Shown piece by piece: positions 20,955 through 29,423 of a stretch of DNA of 64,000 nt. Under the pieces are notes generated by a model, which did not search any database, was not told the DNA's origin, and was given only the letters and a program-made list of their open reading frames with translations. Location of the stretch: assembly GCA_963575745.1 (NCBI GenBank), contig CAUYUJ010009446.1:737259-801258 (forward strand). Direction: 5' to 3'. The first letter of the stretch is position 1. Every line of letters begins with the position of its first letter. The stretch is from Prorocentrum cordatum (lineage: Eukaryota > Sar > Dinophyceae > Prorocentrales > Prorocentraceae). The translations under genes and the position numbers were made by a program.

Positions 20955-23045
20955 ATGGCGAAGGAGCTTGCCGCCGCCGAGCTGAGCAAGAAGGTAGCAG
21001 TTCGCGCTTTGGCAGCGGCCGCAGGCGTCTCTCAGGAGGCACAGCCTGGGGCAACGGGCCCTGGCAAGGACGGGGCCCCTTCATGGACGCTCACGTGGGA
21101 CGAAGAGTTCTTCAGCAGGCTTGAGGAGCACGAGTGCGAGCCGCAAGAACGTGAAGAGCTTCGCAAACTTGAAGGCGAGTTGCTTTCGGCCAGGGAGTCT
21201 ATCACGTCGAAGGGCTCGCAGGTCGAGGAGTGGAAGCAGAAGATGGCCGCGATGCAGCAGGATATCACCATGCGCATGGCCAAAAAGAGGCGAGCTGAGC
21301 AAGGTGGTGCGGTCGCAGGCGGCGGCGGCAGCGCTCAGCCTGGCGGCGGTGCAGCCAGCGGGCCCACGGGCGGGCCTGCGCCCGCAGAGGCCCCCAAGGT
21401 CGCGCCGACGGAGGACGAGATCGAGAAGGAGGCGCAGCGGCTCTCAGCGGCCAAGTTCGAGGCAGCCCAGCAGGCCGAAGGCGCCGAGGGTGCCAGGGCT
21501 GGGGCTGTCGCGCGAGGCGAGGCGGCGCATCTCGACCCTGCCGAGCTGCACGAGGCCGCCGAGCAGCAGGGGGCAGCCAGCGTCGCCGGCGAGGACGTCG
21601 GGCCCTTCGGCGAGAACGGCGGCGACGGCGGCGCGGGCGCGGCTGGAGCGTCTCATGGCCTCACTCACCCTAGCCAACCTGGAGGGCGCCCGAGCAGTCG
21701 GGGACCCTCAGAGGGGCATGGCAGAATAAGGCGGACGGCTCCAGCACATGAGGGGGATCATCAGCTTGTACATCAAGCAGTAGGTTGCAGCCAGACCTCA
21801 GCAGGCGAGAGTTCTCAAGGGGAGAGAGGTCGTGTCTCGGAGGCGTTTTCTCGGATATTGTTCGGGAATATCACCTGCCTGGGACCGCTTGCCTGGGATT
21901 GTCTGGTTTCCTCGGACGTCGCGTCGAGGTTTAACTTCTTTGCACTAGCTGAGAGCCATGTGGCTGCCAGTAGGGAGGATCACTGGGCCACTCAGGCTAA
22001 GAAATTTCATTTGCGTCCTTTTTTCAACTCGGCACGGCCGCGCGCGGAGTTGAGCCACTCTCGGTCCAACGAAGGGGGAGAGGTGTTCCTGGCGCAGGGC
22101 CATCTGCAAGCGCATCGGACAGGAGAGCCCAGCGACGTTCCTGCGTTGTGCTCGGCGTCAGGGGACGCCTTTGGATTTCTGCCAGCCACGCTTCACTTCC
22201 GAGGGTACTCCATGGTACTGATAGTATATTACGGAATCGCGTCGTTAGGATTTGTAGGAGAGAACGCTCAAAGGTTGGTTAGATTCGGAACGTTCGTCTC
22301 TCTCCTGCAACTGCCGTGGGTGATCGTTGGCGATTTTAACATGACCCCTGGGGGTTTAGCTAGGAGTGGCTTTATCGATCAGGTTCAAGGCTACGTTTGG
22401 CAATCCAACGTCACTCACACTTGCGTCACAGGCACTGGACAAACTCACATTGATTGCGCGTTGGCCAGCAGGGCGGCATGCCCATGCATAGGACAGGTCG
22501 AAGCTGTTTTGGATGTGCCGTGGGGTACCCACTGTGGTATTTCAGTCACCATCCGAAATGAAGGGCGGCAGCTTATAACCAGAGCCCTGCATGCGGCCCA
22601 TCCTTTGCCCCAGGTCCACAGGCCCTCCTCGCAGCCAAAGCCCAACAGTGAGTCTCAGAGAGCTAAGCGTGGGCGACAGAGCGCGCGCGAAGCTTTTGCT
22701 AGCAAATTCCAGGCTGCGTGCGACGCTTTTTTGGGGGATCTGGTAGGCTCTAGCGGTTCCCAGAGTAGCAGCCCATGCACTCTGGAGGACACTTCAGAAG
22801 GGGCCCTCGAGGGATCCGAAGGCCCCGGCGACCCGTTTAATTTTGGAGAGGCCAATGATTTTCCCGAAGAGGAGGATCCGTGGGCCCACGAGTCGAATTT
22901 CCGCCCTAGGGCTATTAGTGAGTGCGTCTCTGCGGAAAAGGACCCTGAGCCCCCCAGTGCCAGCTCTGATACCCCTGGGGCCGCCCAAGATAGCGCTCAG
23001 TCCACCCCGTCTCTCCCCTCCTTTGCTATCCCAGAAGAGCTTTGA
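20955..23045 (+). CDS. LINE-A ORF2 part 1: coiled coil and APE-type endonuclease
   Basis: Begins ATG directly after the ORF1 TAG. Residues 1-120 are a Glu/Lys coiled coil, residues 120-260 an Ala/Gly/Pro linker. The endonuclease/exonuclease/phosphatase fold occupies about 21846-22560: FGNITCLGP (Asn), LAESHVA (catalytic Glu), VIVGDFNMTPGG (Asp at 22332, Asn), THIDCALAS (Asp at 22452) and VPWGTHCGISVTI (His at 22530). This enzyme nicks the target site to prime reverse transcription. The last 160 residues are an acidic linker. The frame stops at TGA 23043, after which the same frame continues with QYHRNQVGDIQE. Confidence 0.85.
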   Translation: MAKELAAAELSKKVAVRALAAAAGVSQEAQPGATGPGKDGAPSWTLTWDEEFFSRLEEHECEPQEREELRKLEGELLSARESITSKGSQVEEWKQKMAAMQQDITMRMAKKRRAEQGGAVAGGGGSAQPGGGAASGPTGGPAPAEAPKVAPTEDEIEKEAQRLSAAKFEAAQQAEGAEGARAGAVARGEAAHLDPAELHEAAEQQGAASVAGEDVGPFGENGGDGGAGAAGASHGLTHPSQPGGRPSSRGPSEGHGRIRRTAPAHEGDHQLVHQAVGCSQTSAGESSQGERGRVSEAFSRILFGNITCLGPLAWDCLVSSDVASRFNFFALAESHVAASREDHWATQAKKFHLRPFFNSARPRAELSHSRSNEGGEVFLAQGHLQAHRTGEPSDVPALCSASGDAFGFLPATLHFRGYSMVLIVYYGIASLGFVGENAQRLVRFGTFVSLLQLPWVIVGDFNMTPGGLARSGFIDQVQGYVWQSNVTHTCVTGTGQTHIDCALASRAACPCIGQVEAVLDVPWGTHCGISVTIRNEGRQLITRALHAAHPLPQVHRPSSQPKPNSESQRAKRGRQSAREAFASKFQAACDAFLGDLVGSSGSQSSSPCTLEDTSEGALEGSEGPGDPFNFGEANDFPEEEDPWAHESNFRPRAISECVSAEKDPEPPSASSDTPGAAQDSAQSTPSLPSFAIPEEL

Positions 23046-24761
23046 CAGTATCATCGGAATCAAGTGGGTGACATTCAGGAGACCTGCGACGACGTTTGGC
23101 CTGCTATCGCGGCTTCTTTAGCTTTCCGTATGGGAGGAGATAAGGTGACGACCGTTAGCAACATGTTTGGGGCTTGGGCACAGACAGCTGAGCACACTAT
23201 TCTAGGACATCATGGCCAGCATTTCGGAGGTAGGTCTCGCAGTCAGGGGCCACGTTTAGTCGCACAGGAGGTGCAGAGGCCTGAGCATGCGCGATCTCAG
23301 CCTCTCGCAGACAGCATTGCCAGTTGGTGGGCACGAGCCCATGCCGTTCTTCTGCGACTCCACCGTCATAGGGTTCGTGACAATGGTAGTCTTCAAGTAC
23401 AGCAACTGTGTGCTGTGGGTAGAGTTCTTGTTGGAGATATTCCCGATGGGGCCCGCGGCGTCATTCCTACCTCTCAGGGCTCTCCTGGGTGGGACCTCTG
23501 GCTCCAGTATCTTGGGGACCTTGGGAATTTAGAGGTTGGGGATCTTGGGCTTTTGAAGGACCTGGCCGAGAAGGCCTCTAAGAGGGCCAGAGGGCGCGCG
23601 GTGCACGCGTCTTTGAAGCGTTTCCAGGATTGGATCGTCGAGGAAAGCCCCTTGGGGATCGCGTTTAAATCTCTGCGCAAGGCCCCGCACGCTGCCGAGG
23701 AGTTTGTCGTTGAGGGCCAGAGGCTTTTCAACCCTAAGGACATCATAGATCACAAACTTGAGCACTGGCAGCAGTTGTGGACCGCAGAGAGCCTCGATCT
23801 CACAGGCTTGGACGACTTTTTTTGCACGATCAGAGCCGCTGCTGATTATGATCCTCTCCCCCCTCTTGCTGTTTCTGACGTCGGAGCAGCTCTGCGGAAG
23901 ATGAAAGGGAAGGCAGGGAAGGGTATTGATCAGCTTTCTCCTCTCGATTTTGAACGGCTCCCTGATCTTGCGCTAGAAGAATTGTGCAGTCTCTTTCGTG
24001 CGATAGAGGAACATCGCACTTGGCCATGGCAGACTATGTTGGTGGTGGGGAGGTTGTTAGCCAAGAAATCAGGTGGGGACAGGGTGATCGAGCTCATCGC
24101 TATGCTGTGCCGAGCCTGGAGTCTCTGTCGCGAACCCTGTGCTCGTGATTGGTCCACCTCTCTCACTTCAGGCTGGGATGCTGCCGTTGCAGGTAACAGT
24201 GCGTTTCGTGAAGCGTATCTTAAAGTATTGGAATCCGAGTTTGCCGTCAAGTTGGGGGCTACGGTTGGTCGGGCTATTCTAGATACCAAGAGTTTCTACG
24301 ATCATATTCAATGGCCGCGTCTTATCCGTGCTGCTCTCCGTTTAGGCTATCCTCCCGCGCTGCTTTTTTTGGAGTTGCAGACCTGCCTGTCGCCGAGGTT
24401 GGTCTCTCAGATAGGTGCACATTCGATCGCCTTCCAGCCTACTAGGAGTGTGGTGCAGGGGCTTCGGAACGGGACTCAGTTCGCTCGGTGTGTTACCTAC
24501 TTCGTGTGCCAGAAGCTCTGTGCGACCCACGTTAACATGAGTCACAGGTTGTGGATCGATGACCTCGACGGTTCGGCGGTCGGCTCGGAGCAGTTTGTCA
24601 GGAAGGAGCTTCAGTCAAGCATTCAGGACGCTCATTTTTTTGGTGGTGAGGAGCTCACCCTGGCCACCAAGAGCGTCGTTCTTTGCTCTAAGCACAGCGT
24701 CGCCAAGGACGTCTCTGCACGGCTTCGGAGAATGGGCATCCAAGTACAACCAGTGCTCTAG
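23046..24761 (+). CDS. LINE-A ORF2 part 2: reverse transcriptase
   Basis: Same frame as the endonuclease, separated only by TGA 23043. Contains the N-terminal RT block GKGIDQLSPLDFERLP, then WPWQTMLVVGRLLAKKSGGD and ELIAMLCRAWSLCRE, motif A as AILDTKSFYDHI (Asp at 24282), motif B as SVVQGLRNGTQFAR and motif C as LWIDDLDG (Asp codons at 24558 and 24561). These are the metal-binding residues for cDNA synthesis and all are intact. Ends at TAG 24759; the next in-frame residues, AAHLGVD, are the standard post-motif-D HLGV block, so the stop lies inside the domain. Confidence 0.88.
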   Translation, partial: QYHRNQVGDIQETCDDVWPAIAASLAFRMGGDKVTTVSNMFGAWAQTAEHTILGHHGQHFGGRSRSQGPRLVAQEVQRPEHARSQPLADSIASWWARAHAVLLRLHRHRVRDNGSLQVQQLCAVGRVLVGDIPDGARGVIPTSQGSPGWDLWLQYLGDLGNLEVGDLGLLKDLAEKASKRARGRAVHASLKRFQDWIVEESPLGIAFKSLRKAPHAAEEFVVEGQRLFNPKDIIDHKLEHWQQLWTAESLDLTGLDDFFCTIRAAADYDPLPPLAVSDVGAALRKMKGKAGKGIDQLSPLDFERLPDLALEELCSLFRAIEEHRTWPWQTMLVVGRLLAKKSGGDRVIELIAMLCRAWSLCREPCARDWSTSLTSGWDAAVAGNSAFREAYLKVLESEFAVKLGATVGRAILDTKSFYDHIQWPRLIRAALRLGYPPALLFLELQTCLSPRLVSQIGAHSIAFQPTRSVVQGLRNGTQFARCVTYFVCQKLCATHVNMSHRLWIDDLDGSAVGSEQFVRKELQSSIQDAHFFGGEELTLATKSVVLCSKHSVAKDVSARLRRMGIQVQPVL

Positions 24762-25334
24762 GCTGCTCATCTCGGAGTTGATCAGGGTCTTGGGAAGAGG
24801 CTCGCTAGAGCTACCAGGAGGCAGAGGGTCGTCAAGGGGAACAGCCAGAGCCACAAGTTGCGGGGCTTCGCGAGGGCCACTTGGAGGTACCTGGTGACTA
24901 AGAAGGTGGAGCTGGGTGGGCCTCAGGCGGCCTCTACTTACGGGATGCAGATCTACGGAGTCTTTGGGACGCAACTTCTTACCCTTCGGAGGCGTTTGGG
25001 AGCGGTCTCAGGAGCGGCCAAAAAGGGGCGGTGTTTAACCACTTTGCTGGATTTGAGGACCCCTGGCTTCGACCCTGGGATCCGGCCCCCCACGTCTTGC
25101 AGTCGAGAATGGCTTAGGATTTGGATCCATGACCCGCAAGTGAGGCCAGGAGTTAGGAAGGTTTGGCCCGTCATCTTGGATCAGTTTAGGCAGCTCCAGC
25201 CCAACGAGTATGCCCGCCACATCCGAGGCCCAGTCTCAGCCACCATTGCGCATCTGTTGCAGGTGGGATGGGTTCCTCGGTCTGCTGACGTGTGGGAGGT
25301 TCCCAACGCGAGTGATGGCGTTTCCAGTGAGTGA
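24762..25334 (+). CDS. LINE-A ORF2 part 3: RT thumb and linker
   Basis: In-frame continuation after TAG 24759: AAHLGVDQGLGKR, then RGFARATWRYLV and RLGAVSGAAKKGRCLTTLL, an alpha-helical thumb/linker between RT and RNase H. No ATG starts it, so it is only translated if the upstream stop is bypassed. Ends at TGA 25332, followed in frame by QFHDDQLVG. Both TGA stops of the element are followed by CAG. Confidence 0.75.
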   Translation, partial: AAHLGVDQGLGKRLARATRRQRVVKGNSQSHKLRGFARATWRYLVTKKVELGGPQAASTYGMQIYGVFGTQLLTLRRRLGAVSGAAKKGRCLTTLLDLRTPGFDPGIRPPTSCSREWLRIWIHDPQVRPGVRKVWPVILDQFRQLQPNEYARHIRGPVSATIAHLLQVGWVPRSADVWEVPNASDGVSSE

Positions 25335-26951
25335 CAGTTCCACGATGATCAACTCGTGGGCATGGACCAAGCCAGAGATCTTTTGCTTGAATTCGAGGCC
25401 GACCAGGCCAGCCTCCTGTGGCGTCAGGCCGCTGAGCATTTCTGCGGCGCTGGCTTGGAAGGAGGTGCCAGCAATGGCTCTTTGAGGCAACTCACTCAGC
25501 AGCTGCAGTCCGTGTCCAAGGGGCGACAGCTCGCTGAGGTCCTCGTCAATATTGCGGTGGGGGGATCCTGGACCCAGTCTCGGCGTAAGGATTTAGGGCT
25601 CATTGCTGATAACATTTGTCCTAGGTGCAGGAAGGCGCGTGAGGATCCCTTGCACCGCTCTTGGTTGTGTGAATGCAACACGGGGCATGAAATTTACACC
25701 GCGACGGAGGCACTTGTGAGTCAGGCTCTGACTCAGGGCGAGATGTCCGCGTGTTTCTGGATGCGGGGTTTGATCCCGTCGGGCTGGGTCAGTGTCGACC
25801 CCCCAGCTCAGGCCGAGAGTTGGAGTACCATCGGTTTGAATAGCTCGGAGCCTCTTGCGGGATGTCTTGGGGTCGGGAGCGAGGATAACCCTGCTCTCGT
25901 CTTCGGGGATGCGTCTGGAGGTCCCGACTCCAAGAGCGCCCTCCTCAGAAGAGTTGGCATCGGTGTTGCTAGTATGCGTAGTTTTGATCCTCCTCAGATC
26001 TCTGTGGGTTTATTTGGGCCCTTGGTTGGGCCTCATCAGTCTGTTCCTCTTGGAGAGCTTGCTGGGCTTGAACTCACTATTCGGTATACCATCGGTCCTG
26101 TCGTCTATGTGTCGGACAACGAGGCGGTGGTGGAAGGATGGTGGGCAAGGAGGTATCGTGAGCCTGGGGGGGAGCTTTCCAGCATGTGGAGGAGAATTGG
26201 GAAGGTCTTGGAGGAGCAGGAGCGCCCAGAGCACGAGGTCGTAGTCCTTTGGGTTCCTTCGCACCTGTTGGCGCGTGAGGCGCTAGAGAGGCAGCTTCCC
26301 ATGTATTTTATCGTGGGTAATACAGTGGTTGATGAGCTGTCTGGCATTGCTGCACGTGAGTGCAGGTTACCCCAGTGTCAGAGAATGAGGGTGTTGGAAG
26401 TTGAGAGCAAGGCAGCGTTGATACGGAAAAGGCTAATGAGGGTCAACCTGGACGTGATGCGCGTCACGAACAGCAAGCCTGATCAGCACTCCCCGTCGCC
26501 CGACGTCGTGCCTGCTGCTCCTTCTCCCCCTCCACCTCGCCCCCCTTCCATGCCGCCGCCGCCTGCTCCCTCGGCTGTCGCCCTCTTTGCGTCTTCTCAC
26601 AGGGTCGACCCGCAGGGACGGCGGTGCGTCAGGTGTTTCACGTGTGCGAGCAAGGCGGCCAGGACCGCCTGGCTAGGCTCCCCGTGCGCGCCGCCCATTC
26701 ATGTTCGTGGAGATTTATACAGGGCGGCCCCAGGGTCAGGAGTGCACATAGGGGGGGGGGTCACACATAGTTCTCACACCGTGCTGTATAATGCGGTCAA
26801 TCGTATGTGGTATTGTCGCAGATGTGTCAGATTTGGGTCTGAGCAGATTCGAGATCTTGCTAAGCCTTGTGTCGAGGTCCAGGTCCGTTTGACTCCCAAG
26901 CGGCGGGAATACCTCGGCAGGCTGACCAGAGGTTTGAATCCCAAGGCCTAG
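25335..26951 (+). CDS. LINE-A ORF2 part 4: RNase H and C-terminal zinc ribbon
   Basis: A zinc-binding knuckle (CPRCRKAREDPLHRSWLCEC) precedes an RNase HI domain with every active-site residue: FGDASGG (Asp at 25908), GELAGLE (Glu at 26055), YVSDNEAV (Asp at 26115), WVPSH (His at 26262) and NTVVDELSG (Asp at 26331). RNase H removes RNA from the RNA-DNA hybrid. After a Pro-rich linker the protein ends in a zinc ribbon (CVRCFTC; MWYCRRC...KPC) and LTRGLNPKA before the TAG at 26949. The same C-terminal ribbon occurs in the 57-kb relative. Confidence 0.85.
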   Translation, partial: QFHDDQLVGMDQARDLLLEFEADQASLLWRQAAEHFCGAGLEGGASNGSLRQLTQQLQSVSKGRQLAEVLVNIAVGGSWTQSRRKDLGLIADNICPRCRKAREDPLHRSWLCECNTGHEIYTATEALVSQALTQGEMSACFWMRGLIPSGWVSVDPPAQAESWSTIGLNSSEPLAGCLGVGSEDNPALVFGDASGGPDSKSALLRRVGIGVASMRSFDPPQISVGLFGPLVGPHQSVPLGELAGLELTIRYTIGPVVYVSDNEAVVEGWWARRYREPGGELSSMWRRIGKVLEEQERPEHEVVVLWVPSHLLAREALERQLPMYFIVGNTVVDELSGIAARECRLPQCQRMRVLEVESKAALIRKRLMRVNLDVMRVTNSKPDQHSPSPDVVPAAPSPPPPRPPSMPPPPAPSAVALFASSHRVDPQGRRCVRCFTCASKAARTAWLGSPCAPPIHVRGDLYRAAPGSGVHIGGGVTHSSHTVLYNAVNRMWYCRRCVRFGSEQIRDLAKPCVEVQVRLTPKRREYLGRLTRGLNPKA

Positions 26952-27041
26952 TGGGTGTTGTGACGCTTCGCGTCTGTTCCGATTCCGATTCCTCCTCCTC
27001 CTCCTCCTCCTCCTTCTCCTCCTCCTCCTCCTCCTCCTCCA
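26952..27041 (+). repeat. LINE-A 3' UTR hairpin and (TCC)n tail
   Basis: The 3' UTR is only about 38 bp. It contains GACGCTTCGCGTC (26962-26974), a perfect 5-bp stem with a 3-nt loop, then GTTCCGATTCCGAT and about 50 bp of (TCC)n. There is no poly(A). A microsatellite tail replacing poly(A) is known in several LINE clades. Confidence 0.65.
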
Positions 27042-27339
27042 CAATTACAGAATATGAAAATACTCTCCCACTTTCCCTGATGGCGTCCCAAAGATGGCCG
27101 ACCCCCCCCGCGTATGGTTTTTTACACAGGATTCCCGGGAAACGGGTTTTCGCTTGCGTTTTTTGTTCAAAATGCTGCTATCGCTGAGGCGCCGGCCTCA
27201 CTTCTGCTCCCGAATCGTTCCGAATCGTGCTCCCGCTGCAGCGTGGGCCTCATTTTCGGATCGGTGTTTGTCCTCTGTCGTTCAGGATGGCGTTCTCGCC
27301 CCAGCGCGGGCCTCTTTCTCGCGCGCCCATCCGCCCGCC

Positions 27340-27419
27340 ACCACCGCGCCGCACCACCACCACCACCACACCACCACCACCACCACCACCACCACCACCA
27401 CAGCACCACCACCACCACC

Positions 27420-27450
<31 letters not shown>

Positions 27451-27460
27451 CCACAACCAC
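27340..27460. repeat. (CAC)n microsatellite
   Basis: About 35 CAC triplets with few interruptions, followed by CACG(CA)n-like GCACGCAC repeats to 27485. Confidence 0.95.
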
Positions 27461-27599
27461 GCACACACGCACGCACGCACGTGCACCACCACCCACTACG
27501 CACGCGCGCGCGGAGCCACAGGTCCGCTACGACACGCGTCCGCGGATAGAGAAAATCAGCGCCATGGTAAGGGATGGGAGGGAGGGGTAGGACGTCAGA

Positions 27600-28260
27600 T
27601 ATGACGCGAGCGCACCTAGCTTGTCCTCCTCCCCCTCCCCCTCCTCCTCCTCTTCCTCCTGTTCCTGTCGGCTGTCGACTCCATCGATCTTTGCGCTGCG
27701 CCTGTCCGATCACAGCCGGCAGGGTCGAGCCCGAGGCCGCGCACGCGCAGCAGGGCAGCCGGGCGGGGTCCCGGGCGGCAGCCGAGCCATGCCTCCGCAG
27801 CAGGAGCCGGACGAGTGCCAGGCGCTGGTGGCGCAGGAACCGGGCCTCCGAAGTGGGCCCTCCTCGGGCGGGCGGCAAAGGGGGGTGGCGCATAAACGTG
27901 GGGGGTTGAGGATCCGCCTCGATCTTCGACCCTCCTCGATCCGCCATGTTCCTCGATCCTCCTCCTCGGTCCTCCCCGATCCTCGATCCTTTTCCTCGAT
28001 CCCCCATCGATCCTCGATCCTCGTCCCCGGTCCTTCTCGATCGAGGATCTTCCTTGACTCACCTTGACCCCAGTCGATCCTCGACCCTCCTCCTCCTCGA
28101 TCATTCTCCTCGATCATCGGTCCTCCTACTCGATCCTCATCCTTCCTCGGCCCCCGAGCCCATTGGCCGTCCCCCCATCGCCCAAAGGGCTCCTGCGCCT
28201 TGGCTCGTCGGTTCGATCGTCGGCATCTCCCTGCTCTCCGAGGGTGCAGAGGGGGAGTGA
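27600..28260 (+). repeat. CCT tract and degenerate TCCTCGATC minisatellite
   Basis: 27625-27665 is CCT-rich. 27905-28160 consists of imperfect 9-bp units of TCCTCGATC type. Between them a short open frame starts at ATG 27788 (MPPQQEPDECQALVAQEPG), protein-like but without a recognised domain; it could be a host exon or chance. Confidence 0.75.
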
Positions 28261-28314
28261 CAGCGCCTCGAAGTGTGGTCGGGTGGGCACCGAAAACTGC
28301 GGTTGGATGTTTTT

Positions 28315-28508
28315 GTCGTCGTCCTCCTCCTCCTTCTCCTCCTCCTCCTCCTTGTGTTCCTCTTCCTCCTCCCCCTCCTCCTCCTCGTCTTCCCCATCCT
28401 CCACCTCCTCCTCCTCCTCCTCCTCCTCCTCCTCCTCCTCGTCCTCCTCCTCCTCCTTGTCCTCCTCCTCCCCCTCCTCGTCCTCGTCCTCCTCCTCCTC
28501 CTCCTCCC
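28315..28508. repeat. (CCT)n tract bounding composite repeat copy 1
   Basis: Nearly 200 bp of CCT with occasional TTC and CGT interruptions, ending at CCTTTCCTTATAAATACC, the edge of the composite dispersed repeat. Confidence 0.95.
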
Positions 28509-29182
28509 CTTTCCTTATAAATACCTCTCTGTCGCACCCCCAGACGTGTCGGTAGGGCGGGCCGGGCGTTTCATTTGAGATACCCTCACCGTTTATGACC
28601 CTGAAACATGAAGTTTGCCACAGCTTCACGGATGGAGGGCGGGCCGTTTTTCAAATGCGGTTCTCCCCTTAGCGCCGTGCGCATTTCGTTTCGAAAACTT
28701 ACAACAGCTTCGAGATTGAGGGCGGGTGATTTTCAATGTGGCTCGCGGTTTAGCGCCCCGCACATTTGTTTTAAAAATGTACAGCGGTTTCACTGATGAG
28801 GGGCGTTTTTTTTTTTCTTCAAAATGTGGCTATCGCCTTAGCGCCGCGCACATTATTTCTGACAGTTTGGAGCAGTTTCAATGGTTCGCATGGTCGAAGT
28901 CCCAGGGATGGTGTTTTGGCGAGAAGTCACAGGGATGGCGTTCGGGCGCGGTTTAGGATTGTCAGGACGCGACAGCTCCATTCATTCGCAGCACTGAAGT
29001 TCCAGGAATGGTGTTTTGGCGCGGTCGGGGATTCAAACGGTTGTCTTTCAATCCCCGCCACAAAAATGATGTTTCCAGTGCCTTCTGAAGCGAATTGTGC
29101 GGAAGGGCTTATTGCAATATCGTTGATGCGTCTTGGGTTTACACTGGTCCTCCTCCTTCTCCTCCTCCTCCTCCTCCTCCTT
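28505..29182 (+). repeat. Composite dispersed repeat, copy 1
   Basis: Structure from left: edge with TTATAAATACCTCTCTGTCG; three tandem units of about 80-88 bp (family A, with GGATGGAGGGCGGG and TTAGCGCCGCGCACATT cores; units near 28610, 28694, 28773); two to three units of family B (CCAGGGATGGTGTTTTGGCG; 28880-29040); inner flank GGGCTTATTGCAATATCGTT to GGGTTTACACTGGT; then a second CCT tract (29147-29180). The same parts in the same order occur inverted at 37.0-37.7 kb and partly at 39.5 and 41.2 kb. No coding capacity is evident. Confidence 0.8.
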
Positions 29183-29201
29183 CCGTCACCGTTTTTTCAA
29201 G
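29183..29201 (+). other. Possible degenerate DinoSL relic
   Basis: Directly after the CCT tract comes CCGTCACCGTTTTTTCAAG, alignable to the leader as CCGT, CC, TTTT and TCAAG with three-base loss of the GGC. Weak alone, but position (CCT tract before, LINE ORF1-like start at 29424 after) matches the three better SL relics. Confidence 0.4.
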
Positions 29202-29423
29202 CTGTTGGTCGCCTGGGGGAGCCGGGTTGGTACCGTTGGTCCGCGGTGTTGGTCTCAGCTTCTTCTTGCGCACCTTTGCGGCACTGCAGGTTGCCAACAC
29301 CCCTCGTTCGCGGTATTTTGGTTCAGGTTTGAGTTTTGCCATCGCGGGTTACAGCAGCATTAGTGTGATGTAAGGAGTGGTTGCCCATGTCTCGTGGGTC
29401 TTCAGATCTCCTCCCTCGACCAG

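Larger units (their letters stand above)
20302..27041 (+). mobile_element. LINE type A, nearly complete (APE-RT-RNase H)
   Basis: A non-LTR retrotransposon in sense orientation: tandem SL relics, ORF1 (20448-20954), then endonuclease, reverse transcriptase, RNase H and a C-terminal zinc ribbon ending at a TAG at 26949, a 35-40 bp 3' UTR and a (TCC)n tail. From 20448 to 26951 it occupies a single reading frame (2168 codons) with stops only at 20952, 23043, 24759 and 25332. All catalytic residues I looked for are present. It is the best preserved coding sequence in the window. Confidence 0.88.

Noticed and set aside
26930-26950. GGTTTGAATCCC as a tRNA T-arm
   Set aside because: It lies in the coding end of LINE-A (GLNPKA) and has no acceptor stem, D-arm or anticodon arm around it.
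27340-27490. Poly-His protein from the CAC tract
   Set aside because: Pure microsatellite; no domain on either side and the frame depends entirely on repeat length.
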